Below are positions 1 through 21,943 of a DNA stretch of 64,000 bases, piece by piece; position 1 is the first letter of the stretch, and each line of letters starts with the position of its first letter. The notes beneath the pieces are model-generated. The model was given only the letters and a program-made list of their open reading frames with translations. It was not told the DNA's origin and did not search any database. The stretch spans positions 1,055,021 through 1,119,020 of the forward strand of contig VWZL01002558.1 of NCBI GenBank assembly GCA_013396915.1, in the 5' to 3' direction. A program made the position numbers and the translations under genes. The stretch comes from Stercorarius parasiticus. Its lineage: Eukaryota > Chordata > Aves > Charadriiformes > Stercorariidae.

Positions 1-1723
1 GATCTCATTTTGGAGGCCGGGAGTGGGGCTGTATTGCTTCTATAGCTTTGAGTGTTGACCTAAACTTCCACTTTTTTTTTTTTGAGTACTGGCTCTTCAA
101 CACTGGCTCTTCCTTTGGGGATGCTCTTTCCTTTGGAGCAGCAAAGCTTGAGAAGTGACAGAGCTGCAAACAACTGGTCTTTCTGGTGGCATGGGATCAG
201 GCTGGGTCTTAGCTCAATTTTCTTGGTAGGTTTGGAATGGTATTTTAGTAGCTATCCCCAGAAGCTGGTGACTTGGAATGCAGTGGAATTGCACGCCAAA
301 ATTAACAGTACTGTACATTGGAAGGACTGGAGAAGCCCGTGCATTGATACCATTCAGCCAAGAGGATTCCTAAGTTGTACCTCCTATTTGTGACTTCCTG
401 CGTCACGTTCACCTAGATCTAAACTTTGCTCTTTTCTTCGTTCTCACAATGCGATGCAGTGTCTGCTGTGCTTGCTGGCACTTGTTGTAGGACTCCTCTG
501 TGCAAGGGTCCCCCACCCTCCTCCAGACAGGCTGTTGATCGCCCAAAGGACAGCTTGAAATGAGCTTTGTTTTTCACAAACTTGACTTCGGCTCAGCATT
601 TTTTCCTGGTCTTGGTTGACTCATATATATATGCAGCCTTCCACAGAAGCATTTCCTCTCAGAGGAAGTGAGAAGACAATGAAGAAATGGGGTTACTCAT
701 GATAGCTGAAGCCTCCCACAAATTCCCCCATGTTGTCTTCCCTTGTTGCACAGTTTATTCCTACACGTCCTCCTAATAAAAAAGTTACTTGAGCCTCTGA
801 AGGTGTGATGACAAGGAGAAGGGAGTCCTTAATCCAAGTGCTTAGTTCTGGAGTCATTAGGAAGAGCTGGCCTGGTGCCAGGTGGTTACTCAGGGGGTGG
901 GTGGAGTGGGAGGAGAAGTTGCCCTGTGATCAGGGTGCAATATGCCAAGGTAGTATGCTAGTGCACTTTGGGTGTTGTCAAGGCTGGGCAGAGTTGGTGT
1001 GTTAATAGCAGTGAAACCAGTTTCAATAACTGCAGTGATAGCTGGTGTGTGGCACCAGCTGTAGATAAATCTCAATAAATATTGACACATTTAGCTGTTC
1101 CTTGCTAATGGTTTCCTACCTGTCTACACACACTTGATGTGTGCAAGCATACGTTTTATCTGTTAACCTTGAAGATGCAGGCAGGTAATTCCACATTAAA
1201 GCTGGAATTAGATTAGGAAACAAAAAGGGAAAGTGAAATAGATTGATTTTGTGGGTTGGAGGGTTTTTGGTCCTTTGTTCTGTACATTCAAAATCTTAGT
1301 GTATTTTTTTTAAAATCAGTATACACTTATTTAAAAGCTAAGTTTAAAATAGTTGCTGTGTTAGGGGAGAAGTCTTCTTTTTGGTCCTCTCACACTGCTG
1401 TCTGAAACTACAGTACAAACTGGAGGCAAAAGGACAGCAGAGACCATCCCACGACTTAAGTACAATTTGGCTTGTTGCGGATGTAGGCTATGCCTTCTCC
1501 CTTTCCCTCTAGTTCCCCCAGTGTTAAATCGTAAGGTGAACTTGTTTTGCATTTCTCAAGTCGTCATTACATTCTCAACAGATGTAATGTGTGAGCTGTC
1601 TCTGCAAAAACTTTCATCAGTGCTCCTCGTTATAGCTACAGCCTTTGACTTAGCTTGGTGAGGGTTGTCATGGGACGGAAGAAAACCTGCTGAAGCACAT
1701 GCCTCTTGTTTTCCTCTTTATAG
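1..1723 (+). other. CNKSR3: CNKSR3 intron, 3' part (upstream of first visible exon)
   Basis: The 3' part of the intron that splits the PDZ domain. It ends in a pyrimidine-rich acceptor, TTCCTCTTTATAG, just before 1724. The preceding exon, which should end at the family's TGTTEN segment, was not found in these 1.7 kb. Contents are a T-run at 70-83 and ordinary AT-rich sequence; no repeat was recognised. Confidence 0.8.
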
Positions 1724-9635
<7,912 letters not shown>

Positions 9636-10302
9636 CTATTGTTCACAAGACTGTTACCAAGTGCCTTTGCTCATCAGTCAGACTTCTCTACTTTTCAGCT
9701 TAACCGATGCATAGTGACTAATGCAGTGTTCTTTTCCTGGAGAATCTTACATTTTTTGATTTTTTTTGTTAGTGATTTTTGATGGATCAGAGGGTTTCAC
9801 AGTGCAAGGAGTGAAGGAAGATAAAGATCAAGTTCCTCTTTGTGGCCAAAAGCTGGGAACGTTTATTCCCCTGGAAATGAGTAGAATTTCAGTGATATGG
9901 AGGCCACATGTCACCCGAAATCTGCATAATGACTCAGAGGAGATCATTGCATTACCATTAAGTCCAGTGGCACTTCATCTGTCTGAATGTTCAGAGGCTG
10001 GTGCAACTGGTTGGTGTCAGAGTACGTAGAGCTCAGCAAAAGTTGTGTTCCTCTCCTGACCAGGAAAGATAAGCAGGGAGATGGCAGTTTCATGCAAATT
10101 AGTGATGCTGTTGCAAGTACTGCATGAGATCAACCTTGTGAGGAAGAATTACTAGTGTGGCCATTCTTTCTCTGATATCTGGAGATCTTAGGAAGTCTTA
10201 GGAAGAGAGTTCTCTTATTCAGAGATCTTAGGAAGTTGGACTCATTTAATTATAAATCAATCCAACCTGATATCTAATCCATTTTATTGAAATCACAGTA
10301 CA

Positions 10303-10308
10303 AATAAA
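10303..10308 (+). terminator. Candidate poly(A) signal AATAAA
   Basis: First canonical hexamer downstream of the CNKSR3 stop, followed within 40 bases by a TG-containing stretch. Used as a candidate on sequence alone. Confidence 0.4.
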
Positions 10309-10637
10309 GAGTGCTGGACAGCTGCAGTGCTCATCTGTAAAGGTATATGGATTGCTGCAACATGCCAAGGAGATGCATCTGTAGAGGTGGTAAAAGAATA
10401 TATATTTTTTTCCTTAATTGTTTAAGAATGATTTGCTGTTAACCAAAGTAAGCTTTTAAAGACAGTCCTGTTGGACTTTTGAGAACTTTTACAGAGGTTC
10501 AGTTTTTGAATGATGTGTTGTTTTTATGAAAAATACGTGCTATTATACATTACAATTGTAAGACATGCTATTTTCTATATAGCTCAAACTTTTTCCCCTC
10601 CAGAACTTTAAAGTAGCATTGGGTATTTTGGGAGGAA

Positions 10638-10643
10638 AATAAA
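10638..10643 (+). terminator. Candidate poly(A) signal AATAAA (second)
   Basis: Canonical hexamer about 1 kb after the stop codon. It is followed by AACTTGTTTAAC and AT-rich sequence, and no strong GT-rich element is visible. Confidence 0.35.
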
Positions 10644-12085
10644 ACTTGTTTAACAAAGAAGAGGATATTAAAGAGGTATTGTTTAAAACTGAATGTACAT
10701 AAGATTGTTAGTATGCAAACAGTTGTGTTTAAAGTAATTTAAATGTTAAATATAGTTGTATATATTTTTTTTCACTTAAACAGATACAGTTTGTACCTTC
10801 TTGTCTGCGGTACTGGGCACAGATTAGTCAAACGAAAAGAAAAAGAAAGTCTCTTATATTCCTCGCTAATTAATTATAAGACTGACTATTTTTGTAGATG
10901 ATGCATTGCCAACAGCCTTTACTCCTTTGGTCTTGCTGAGGAAAAGAAGAATAATTTGTATTTAATAATTGGTGGGGAAGGAGGGAGGTTGAACGCTAGC
11001 TTGCACTTTGGACTGAGACAGGAATCATATGCGATAACACAAGTGTTAAAAACATACCATAATTCCAGCTGTGAAGATGTGACCACTCCGCTGCAGCAAG
11101 TTAATGAAGGTGTGCTACAACCCTGCAGAGACACAGGGTGTTAAATTCCATTCTCAATTAATTATGTTTGATTCTGACTCACTGGCGATTTAGGTTGGGG
11201 CTGGTTTGGAACTTTTGATCAAAGTAGATTATAATATGGCTGTCTTGCGCCACTCTTCTCCACCCCCCTGAGGTGGCAGTCTGTGCTAGAGATGTGGCCA
11301 AACACAGCTGCAGTGTGTTGAGTCCTAGACCAAGACCAGTTTGGTCCTGCCTCTGAGGAGGGGGATGAAACTGTCATGTTGTAGGCACTGTGTTGTAATA
11401 TAGTCCAGCCCCAAACTGACTGAATTGTTTTAATTTAATCCATTTCAATAACTTTGATTTAAAGTCAGAGATGTTCTCTAAACAAGGCTGTAAAATAGAC
11501 TTTTTGCTTGTCTTTATTGTCATGTTTTCCATGGTTTAAAAATGAATGGGGAAGGATATACTTTGGTGTACGCATTCATGCATATTGGTGTGGAAGAACT
11601 TATGGATGCACTCAGTTTCTTTGGGTTGTGCCTGGGCACATTTTAAGACACTGAATTTTCCTGCCTTTCTTTGGTGAGGTTGTCTTGAAGTTCTAGGCAT
11701 AGTGAAATAAGCTTGGCCTAATGAAGTAGACTTAAATCACTGCAGCTATAAGGAAAGAGGAATTTGTAAGCATTTAGGCAATGACGCTTTCAAAATCTGC
11801 CTTGTTGCCTAAATACAAGCTAATTCCCCAGCCCCTCCACCCCCCCCCCAAAAAAAAAAGACCCTACAGCCCAACAAATCCAACCTACCAATGTTCTCTC
11901 CATGTTCATCCTCTCCATGCTCCAGCATCCTAACCATCCTGAGTTAAGGTACTGAACTTAACCTTCTGTCAGTCAGTCATACAGATACCAAGAATTGATT
12001 GTCCCGGGAAAGCGTTGCCTGGCTCTTACAAACGGTGGAAACAGAGGTACTTTTCTGGAAATTACCAGAAGTGGTATTGCGGTTT
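10644..12085. other. AT-rich stretch after CNKSR3, no gene seen
   Basis: May be further 3' UTR or intergenic DNA. It contains a C-run followed by an A-run at 11839-11860. Short open frames here show no recognisable protein. Confidence 0.6.
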
Positions 12086-12662
12086 CACAGAATCACAGAA
12101 TGGTTGAGGTTGGAAGGAATCTCTGGAGGTCATCTGGTCCAACCCCCCTGCTCACGCAGGGCCACCTAGACTTGATTGCCCAGGACTATATCCAGGTGGC
12201 TTTTGAATATCTCCAAGGATGGAAACTCCACAATCTCCCTGGGCAACTTATACCAGTGCTCAGTCACCCTCACAGTAAATAAGTGTTTCCTGATGTTCAG
12301 AGGGACCCTCCTGTGTTTTAGTTTGTCCGTTGCCTTCAGTCCTGTCACTGGGCGCCACTGGAGAGACCCTGGATCTGTCGTCTTTTGACTCTCCCTTCAG
12401 GTATTTACACACATCGAGAATATCTCCCTGAGCTTTCTCTTCTTTGGGCTGAACAGTCCCAGCTCTCTCAGACTTTCCTCATAGGAGAGGTGCTTCGGTC
12501 CCTTCATCATCTTGGTGTCACTTCATTGAACTGTCTCCAGTATGTCCATGTCTCTCTTGTACTAGGAAACCCAGAACTGGACACAGTACCCCAGATGTGG
12601 CCTCACCAGTGCTGAGCAGAGGGAAGGGTTCACCTCTCTCAACCTGCTGGCAATACTTTGTC
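12086..12662 (-). mobile_element. CR1 LINE 3' fragment
   Basis: On the + strand it starts CACAGAATCACAGAATGGTT, the reverse complement of the CR1 3' end. It runs through GGTTGGAAGGAATCTCTGGA, CAGCTCTCTCAGACTTTCCT and CCAGATGTGGCCTCACCAG, all hallmark CR1 phrases. The copy is therefore 5'-truncated and inserted in minus orientation, about 0.58 kb long. Open frames on both strands within it are decayed CR1 3' sequence. Confidence 0.93.
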
Positions 12663-15600
12663 TAATGCAGGTGAGTTTCCAGTGTAAATTAGCCAAGATC
12701 ATTGAAAACACAGTTGTACATGGTTTTGCAATCAAAAAGGCAAATAATATTGGGGGGTTTTTTGCCCCTCTTGAGCTTTATTCATCACTGTTGATGGACT
12801 TTTGGCCGTTGGAGTGTATGTATGCAGAATAAATGTAGCAGAAAACGATATGCCTGTTTTTGTTGGAAAAGCTGCATCCTTACTACTGTGAACTTATGTG
12901 CTCCACTAAGCTACCTTGACTCCTTAATACTGTTGTCTGCAAGTATTGCTTGCTGTATGCTGCAGATTTTTTTATGTAATGTATGGTGCGTAGGAGTCTT
13001 TTCTGGGAAGCTGGCATTTTATTGGCTTTGGCAGAGAGGGTTTCTTTTCCCCCCCTCTTTGATTATCAGATGGAAGAACTCCAATATCTGTTCTCTGTAG
13101 TAATAGATAGGCTATTCTGGGTTGCAGTTATGAATGTGGGACATATGCACCCTTCCCCTGCCTCTTTACCTCTTGCGACTTTTTAATTCAGTGACTTCAC
13201 GTACAGGAACAAGCAGTTTAACACAGGGGTGTAAAATATGGCCATATCCCCGTTTTTTGAAACGAGGAGATAAGTGCAACTGAAAGACCTATGAGAGCAA
13301 ACTCTAGTTTATAGATATTAGACAGAGTAGAGCTTTTTGCTTCCTGTGCTGGTGGCATTGGTTACTGAAAACCAAATGCATCAAGAAAACTTAAAATAAC
13401 AATAAAATAGATAGCTGTAGCTTTAAGCACTTGATAACGTAAATTAAACACCAGACCCCTTTTTCCTTTGCCTGTATAGCTCTCTTAACATATGTAGCTT
13501 GACCTTCCTCCAAATGTCTGCATCTCTTTAAAGACCTGATCTGATCTTGCTACACAGGGGTAGCTGTTAAGGTATTGGCTGTAAGATTGTCCTCTATTAG
13601 AAACTTCTACCAGCTGTTGTTGGGCTTTATGGTTATGTACTCATTGTTCACTCTAAAAATCTTGATTCAAATTGAAAATGAGTTTTAATTGACCCATTTT
13701 TGTCTCTCTTCCTGAGAGAAAGGAAGGAAAAGGGAATATCTATGGGAGACACATGTTCATAAATTATGTCCAGTTCAAGGGAAAGTAAAGTCCCTTCTCT
13801 CCTTGCATGGAGAGGGGAGGAGGTCTGAAGAACTTGGGAAAGGCTGTAAGTCCACAGCCACCTGCAGCCCAGGTATTTCGAGAAAGGATCACTGCTCCAT
13901 AGCCACCCTCTAATCAATATTCTCAACCAACACTAGCAGAAGGAACCTCGCTTATTTTTTTCAAGGACTTTCCAGTAGCTGCTTTACCTATGTATATGTC
14001 ACACCAAAGCTTCTCTCCTTTATCCTATAGAGCCTCTTGCTACGTGGAGTGGTTGTATGTGGCTCTGAGAGGTGACCACTAAGCGAGGGTGTTTCTTGGC
14101 TCAGGTATGCACTAATAATGTCCAATGCATTTCTTTAGCAAAGAAGGAAGCATGTAGCTCTTTATTTCCTTTTCTTTATATTTGTTACAAAACATTAATA
14201 ATACCAAAAAGCTCTTTCCAAGAGAGCCAATGGAGTAGATAGGGGAGTCAGGCTGTGATCTGGGGACGGGCTTGGTGGTGTGGAAAGAACAAGTGTGCTG
14301 TTGCCACTGGATGGTAATGCAATCGGTTGAATAGTGGTGGCAGCTAATAAAGTCCTATATTTTGTTTCAAAGAAACATTGAAGTTCCTTACTGCATGAAC
14401 ACCAAATGAGGGGGGAAACAGAAGTACCAGTGTAGGAAGAGAAATAAAGTGAAGTTGCAAGGACCTGGTAGAAATAAAATCTTTAAGAGTAGGTTTTACA
14501 TGGTTCGATGAAAAGCACTCGGACTTTAGATGGTTTGCTTCCCTACATGACCCCTCTCCCCTAGCAAAGAATAGAGACATCTGTGTGCGATGCACAATAT
14601 TAACCAGCTGATGTTTAGCAAACAGCAACATGGCACAGGTCGTTCACCGCTATCATTACCATTTGGGAGAAACGCCGCTGTTGGCTTGGGAGAATGGTTT
14701 AAAATGCAGGAAAATCCTATAGCAGTGCATGTCACAATATTCCTGACTGTGGTTATTTTTCTTCTTCACAGTAACAGCTCCTGTTAGAAGTTCCAGTGTA
14801 TGGAGAAGTGTTAAAAATCCAACTTGCTCAGATCTTTCCTTTTGCATTTTAATCTCATTCGGAAAGAGTGAGATCAGCCCTCTGTTTGTGGTATAATTTC
14901 TCTTACCCACTTCTTCTGCTCTTCCTCTTCGTAGCATGTTAATTGAAAAGTGAGGGGAAACGTCTGAACTCCCAAAGACTAGTGCCCTTTCTTTGTCCGA
15001 GAGGTTAAATTTCAAAGAAGTTGATTTCTTAACTCCTTACTGTGTATAGCGAATACAGAGGGTGCTCTCTAGTTTGGGGGTAAAAAAAAAAAAAAAAGCC
15101 CCACAGATCTAGGAATAAATCGTAGGCGATGTCTTTCTGACTTAATCTGAGAAAAATGTAGGTAACAAGTTAGAAACTGCTATTATGCAGAAACTTGGCT
15201 TGTCTCTTGGTATTGAAGGTACATGTATCTGTTATAACAAAACCTATGCCTAGGTTGACTTCCCTAATGAGTACAACATACGTGTCCAGATATCCTGCCG
15301 TGGCACAGTGCTCCACAGTACTTTGAATACTCCGTCACGGTGGCAAAACATGACAGTTAATCGGAAAAGATTGTAAAATCCACAAAAATGTAAAAGACTA
15401 TTTGGCACTCTTGCATAGGTGTGTAGTGAAGTTTCAGGAATGTGCAGTTCAGAAACACTGAGCAGGCTTCTGTTTCAGTCTGTAGGGTGTTTGCAAGCCA
15501 GTACCTTGGGTGTTCCCCTACATAACCATTGTGAGAAAATACTATTCTGGATGGTAATATGAAAGAGGAAATAAGTTATAAAAATGAGTACTAATGGCTT

Positions 15601-18600
15601 GTAGAGACAGAGTTCAGGGCAATTCTTCAAAAACTGTGTTTCCTCTAATATTATGGTTAGTTTAATTAGTGTTTGAATTCTGGATGACCAACTGAGCTGG
15701 ACAGAGTACTGTTAGTATACTCATTTTATACTAATCAATGAACTGATAACCTTTCTTTCCTCAGAAGCGGGGATTGTTTTAAAAACAACATGCTCCTCAA
15801 GCTAGGTGCTCGTTGAACAGAAAGAGGGGGGGGGAAAAATTCTAAAACTTAGCCAAACCAGGAAACAGATGGTGAAGGCTAGCTTTATAGTTGGAGAGGA
15901 TAAAGAATTTTCTTTTTACAAAAATAACTTTTTTTTTGATCCAAATTGTATGTCCTGTTTTTATTACAGTGCCAACAGGCAATCTTCACAAACTGCTCTT
16001 TACCTGCAGCCACATCCTGAATAGACGAACCCCTCATCAAGCTTTAACTTGGACCTTGATGATAAATTCAGCTCAAACCTTTTCTGCAGGTTTTACTTCC
16101 GCAGGAGTTTTTCTGCATTCATCAGTCAATTTTTGGAGTCACGATCTGGGCAGCCAAGCTCTTGTGTGCACGCATTGTCAGAACTGCCTTTGCCAGCAGG
16201 ATTGGTGTCTTGGAGGAGGGTGGGTGCTGGATTGTGCTTGTGGCTTCTGCACTTATTTAAGTACTTCTTCCCCCGGCTTCCAGTGTACGTCCTAGTGCAC
16301 CATCTCAGACCATGAGTTAGAAATACTCGTGCCCCATTGGAAAGAAGTGTTGGGTCCTTTGGAGTAAACTGACTTTGGCTGTACAACTGTGATGTCTTTC
16401 TTCTCTTTAGTCTGAGTTTTCCTTTCCACATGCCTTGCTTATGGAACACACGCTCTTTGTGGCCATCGCATAGAAATGCTTCTGTCATCTTGCAAGCTGT
16501 AAGGTTTTATAATGGACAAGAGCTCTCAAGAAAGCCATCGACTTTAAACTAAAAATGTAGAAGGAGCACTGAAAGACCCGGTTTGGAGAACGAAGAAAGA
16601 GGGACGGGGCTGAGCTGGCTGTATGGGTCTGTGTTGTGTTGAACGCCCTTGCAGCAGTACAGCAGGAACTCTGCAGAGAAAACAACCCACACAAGGGCTA
16701 CAGGCCCATTTGTTTCTGCTGCTACATTTGTGTGGTGCTGGAATATGAAACAAGGGCAGTCACTCAAAGTAGTTATATATAGTTCCATGCACAGCACTTG
16801 AGCTGTAAGATACATGACAAAAGCAGTCAAGAGCTCCTGTCAATATATAATTTCACCAAATTCCACTGCCTACGCCGCTGCTGCATCAGTTAAAAATAGT
16901 AACCTCTCTTTTCTGCTGTTGGCTGCACAATGCCAACCCAGCTCCCTGGCAGGTGCGTAACCATCAGTTTTGCTCTCTTCTGTGATAGTTGGTACCTGCT
17001 GGTGAGATTGTGTCATTTCCGTGGGGCCTCACGCAGTGGTCCAAAACCTTAGTTTAGGTTATGCTGGGCTCAATCCAGAAGTGGAAAGTCAAATTTTAAA
17101 ACAATATGGCTGGGCCAATATAATTTAGAGTTGGGATTTTTTTTATACATACTGCATATGAAACAGGCAGGAGTTGTCTGTTGCATGTACTTTGCCAGTA
17201 GGAAGAAAAATGAGGATTGCATATTTGGTGTAAGAAAAAAACCCCAGACCTTTGGGTGTCCTCCAGTTCCTGCCAGTGGGAGAAATGTATTTGTTTTAGC
17301 ATGACATAGAATGGATGTAAACATTTCTTTTTAAACCTCCCTGTGTGGCCACCTCAGTTGTTCGGGATGATGTGAGCCACTGGCTTTCCCCCTTAAGTGG
17401 TTACAGAGTTAACCTAATATGTTATTTTGGGAGAGGGCAAAGATATCTCTTCTTACGTGATTACGTGATTTGTTAACTGGCTATGGAGACAGAGAAATGA
17501 ACCATAAAACAAATGCTGGACAGTGCTGATTGGCAGGGAAAATCCTTGGGATCAATTTGTGATTGCATTTTTTGTTTGTTCCCTGCACTCTGTTGAGGAT
17601 GAAAGTGGTGGCAGTTTGGCAGCAGCTAAAGAACCGGAGGACAACCAAGTCCAACTTACAGCGCCACTTCCAGCAAAGTGAGTTAGTTGCTGTTTTGTGT
17701 TTTGTTTTGTTTTTCCTTCTGTAAGTGTAGCCCTCCTTCAGTACGGATGGGCCAGAGCAGGACCTGTTGGAATGGGCACACGGAGCTGTTTGGGCGAAGC
17801 AGTGAGCGGTGCTTGCTGCTGCCGCTCAGCTGCTGCGTGCTTTGGTGTACTCGGGGAATGCCTTTGCAGGTAGTGAGCCCTTATGCCTTTGCTTAGAGGC
17901 TTTTTTTTTTGTTTGGGAAATATTTACTGAGAGCCATAGAAAATGCCACAGTCTAAACTGATACATGTATTTAATGGCTTTTTCGAGTAATTGCGTGCTT
18001 CTCAGTGCTATTTATTAATGAGTTTCCCTCCCATCCCTCATTAGCTGTTTCTAGCGCAAATGCTTCTAATGAAATCCTTGTACATTTTCAGTGAAAATAT
18101 TAATGCCAAGTAGTCACAAATGGGCCATGAAGTTTTATCTGTAAGCTGTAAAACACCAAAGAAAAACCAAATAAAAACAAAAACGCAGGAAGAAACCTTT
18201 TTTCTACCTTATGAATAACACCTTTATGAATGATGATAATAATGAAACTGAAGTTCATCACCGTGGTGAAATGGTCGGCCAGACTTCAGTGGCTGCGTCT
18301 CGTATGATTTATTACATGGTTTTATGACATGGTAGTAGGAAGTGAGGGCAGTAGTTCAGGTGGTGGAGGTTCTTGTAGAGCAACTGTGGTGTTCAAATTT
18401 CTCTCCGCAGAACTTGAACAAAGGTTTTCTCAAGCATAACGCAGCTCTAGCAGAGACTGCCTTCCCCAAGCCCACTGAATGTCCCACTGAACACACAGAA
18501 GTTTTAATATCTTCTGGCACGGCTCTTGACCATTTGTTTCTGGTGGGAAGTTGGTCTAAGCTGCTGTAACTGAGTAAGATAAGAACAAAATCACTGATCT

Positions 18601-21600
18601 CCAAAATGAATTATTTCCCTTTCCCTTCTTCCTGCTTCCTCTCTGACCTTCTCCTCCCTACATTAAGGCCAAGGGACTTTCCAGGAATTTCTTGCACAAA
18701 CAAACAGCTATAAAGCTTTTAATATTTATAGTGTAATCTAGCGTGGTTTGTTGTCCAAGATAGCTTTGGCCAGACCTTTCCAGTAAAAATAGCGCTGCTG
18801 GCAAGACAGTGCTTCCAAGCTCTTGATTCGCGTAAGAATTCCTCTCTGTTTAGTAAGCTGTCGGCTTAGACTCTACTTTGAAGCTGCTTAGACCACCCCA
18901 AGCAGTCCTTGTCCCTTTAGCTCCAAACACACAGGCTTCTTATCACTGGAGAGGAAGAAAGGTCTGCTTTTTCTCCTAGCTCTGAGTTTTGTAACTGTGG
19001 ATTCTCAAAATACAAATTTAGAAATTTTTTGCCTGCAGAAGCGACAAGTGATTGTTCAAGGTTTTTTTAGAAGCAATAAAGAGGAAGTACAAATGTCTAG
19101 GATTGAGTGCACCTAATTATTTCTCAGTCAGAAGGCTTGACTGGGATGCTGGGCAAGCATGTGGCTGGGCATTAACCCTTGAAGCAGCAGCCGCTGGTGA
19201 GCTCTGTGGCCCCCTCTCCTGTCATCATGCGGGGGGTGCTCTGTGGGTTTCTTTCAGGAATGGGCTGGACTTTTACTAACAGCATCTGCACTGATGGCTT
19301 CCTGTGCCCTGTAGTCAAGTAGAGGGTTGCCTTCCACCCCCGGTATGGCTTCTTTTTGTGAGCTGGGAGCCAGGTGAGACTCATTCCCGTTAGCAGGGAG
19401 AGAGGGGAGAGGCTGGCATGGTGTGCTGGGTCATATAACCTGGCCCATGTGGGCCGTGCAGTGTCCTGCGGTGACTAGCCTGCACTTGATTGTTTTGACT
19501 GTAGTCCCAATGAGCTGTAGGTCAGAACTAGCTTGTGAGTCTACATGAATAGCAAAGGAATCTGGAACTAGAAAACTAAAAACTGGAATAAAAGGCCAAT
19601 GTGATAAGATACATGAATTATTCTTTTGATTTGTGAAGTTTGTTTTCCTGTGGAACTGTGGGAACAGTTTGGGTGGATGATGTGTCCCATGGCATGGTGT
19701 TGATGCACAGGTAATGTGAGGGAGCCATTATTTATAAAACAAAAAAGGTTTGGCAGCATATGAGTTCCTTGTATGGCATGGGCATGATTCACCTACTGCA
19801 GTGCAGAAAGGCCTTTATTAAAGCAAAGCGAGCTGGGGTTTTCTGGGAGACTGCAAAGCAAGGCAGACACCCCAGGGGCTCATGCATGGGTGAGCCTGGA
19901 CACAAGAGATACATTTGACTTGCTGCTGACTGGAGTTTGCTGTTTTGTTTGGGATGGGTATGGTCTGTGTGTGAGGAACAAGGCCTCCAGCAGGATGTGG
20001 AAGAGGCTCAGGTTCCAATATCATGACTCATTTTCCCAGTGGTTGACCTAAGAGAAGAGGATGTGATGGGAAACCATGATGAGAAGTGCTCCCCTTGCTG
20101 TCAAGAAATGGTGGGGAGTGAAAAAACCATCACCAGAATTTTGAAGTTCAGAAAATCTGAACTACCCCTGGTAACCAAAGCACATGACATCTCCCACAGC
20201 TCACTCCTGCAAATGGGGATTTTTCATCTAGCTTCCAATGAAGTATTTGACGTGTTCTCAAATTGCCGAAGATTTCGGGCACCTTCTGATCTCACACAGT
20301 GCTTGCTGCTGACGTAGCTGGGTGTGATCAGAGACATCTTAGTGAGGGTGGGTGAGTCTGGCAGCGTTGACTCAGGGCAGGGGCTGCAAGGTGAGAGTTA
20401 CACCAGCCTGACTAGTTTGATACAAACTATTCGGGTTGGACATACGTAACGTGTCTACATCTTAAAATTAAGTGGAAGTCAGTTATAAAGAAAAACCAAA
20501 ACCATCCAAAAGCCGTTAGATGCTGCCAAAGCATCATTCTCTGGTTGCTTTCTGATACTCTCACCTACCTTGCACCCCTAAGACAAAATCCTATGTGGTG
20601 CCCTAATGGAAATGGGCACACTAGGTGACCCCAGATGCTTCCTTCTGTTGATGAAAGCACCAGGCCAATGCAACATTTCTGTTGTTTTTTTTTTTTTTCT
20701 CTAGGTCTTGAGCAACTTCCAGCGATGGCCAGTCCGTTCAATCTGTTGCTGCCTTCTCCCTTTGCTTAAGTGAGGTGGCCTGTGGTGGCATGGGTCTTAT
20801 ATGTGCACTTGGACAGCAGTTGCGTGTTCCCCTGGATGGTTCCAGTTTGGCTGCCCTCGCTGAGCACCTTGGGCGCTGTTGGCATTGCCAGGCTTGTGTG
20901 CCTGCAGAAGGCAGTGTTGTGTTTGACGTGCTTGTGTTCTCGAGGATGAATAGGCGTTTCTCCTGCTGAGTAAATAGGGCTTGTCTGGCAAGAGGGTCTG
21001 TCCAAGGCAGTGCTAGGTCTGATTCCTCTTTTTACTTTTTTTGTCAAATCTGTTTGGTTTATTAGAGCTATTTCTGACTTACGGCTGCAGGGGTGAAATG
21101 AAAATAGGATCTTACTGACAAAGAGGATTCAAGTGAACATTTGAACAAATGAGAAAAGGCCAAGGAAATTAGAGAAGTAAAAACAGGCCCTATGTCTTCG
21201 TCTTTGAGCAGCGCTAAACCAAAAATACACCTAGTAAACGTGTATGTGTTTTGCATTTGTGTGGGGGGTTTTTTTTGATCTCAGCCTAATGTCTGGAAAC
21301 TTTTAATGTTATTCTCCTACAAGTTTCTAGACTCTGAGAATATCTTGAACTTTCAAAACGTAGCTGCGAGTAACTTCATGGGACACTTTACGACCAAGCT
21401 GCTGCTTATTGCGCTGACGTGTCTGGGGGAGCAGACTGCTTGCAACATCTGGCTTTTCTGTTCCTTCCCAGCCCTCCCACTCTAAACCCAATGCACACCA
21501 CATCAGGTGGCTTTCAGTATGATATGCTCGTCACTAGATCCTCTTTTCACTGCCCTGGTTGGTGCAACTTTCGAGAGCAATATAAAATGGATTTTTAAAG

Positions 21601-21910
21601 GCTGGAGATACTGCAGTATATAAGCACAGGGGGATGTAATTATTAGTAGGTTTGAGAACTGGAGCTGTTGTAAGGTCAAGTGTACACTGCTGCATTCTAG
21701 ATGAAAAGTTGTTCTTCGAATAGAAATTGTGTTGATATGTACTCGGACTATTAATTATGTGTTTGATTCAGAAATGCACAAAGCGGCATTTGTGTGCAAC
21801 TTCAGTAAAGTTCACGTGGAAAAGCTGAATCATCCAAGCCATCTGAATGATGCACACTATTCGGTGGTTGTTTTCTTCAGCAGGCAGCTGGTGATCTCTC
21901 TTCCTGTATT
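12663..21910. other. Intergenic DNA without recognised gene
   Basis: About 9 kb of AT-rich sequence. I saw short simple repeats: an A-run at 15082-15098 flanked by GGGGT and GCCCC, the doubled TTACGTGA at 17454-17469, and a T-run near 20684-20699. Many short open frames are present, but none has a recognisable domain or a convincing splice-site pair. Confidence 0.6.
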
Positions 21911-21943
21911 NNNNNNNNNNNNNNNNNNNNNNNNNNNNNNNNN
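21911..21943. other. Assembly gap, 33 N
   Basis: Thirty-three undetermined bases. The right flank is G-rich, with GGGGGG directly after the gap and GGGGGGGG about 40 bases further, which suggests sequencing drop-out. Confidence 0.99.

Larger units (their letters stand above)
9636..10643 (+). other. CNKSR3: CNKSR3 3' untranslated region (minimum estimate)
   Basis: Non-coding continuation of the terminal exon. Candidate poly(A) signals are AATAAA at 10303-10308 and 10638-10643, so the 3' end is uncertain and could lie further downstream. An 87-codon open frame at 9766-10029 lies inside it and is most likely chance. CTTAGGAAG recurs three times within 10182-10236. Confidence 0.55.

Noticed and set aside
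1..1723. The CNKSR3 exon preceding 1724
   Set aside because: No frame ending in the family's GLHVITGTTEN segment was seen, so it must lie upstream of the window.
9766..10029. 87-codon open frame after the CNKSR3 stop
   Set aside because: It lies in the probable 3' UTR, begins in a T-run and resembles no protein known to me.
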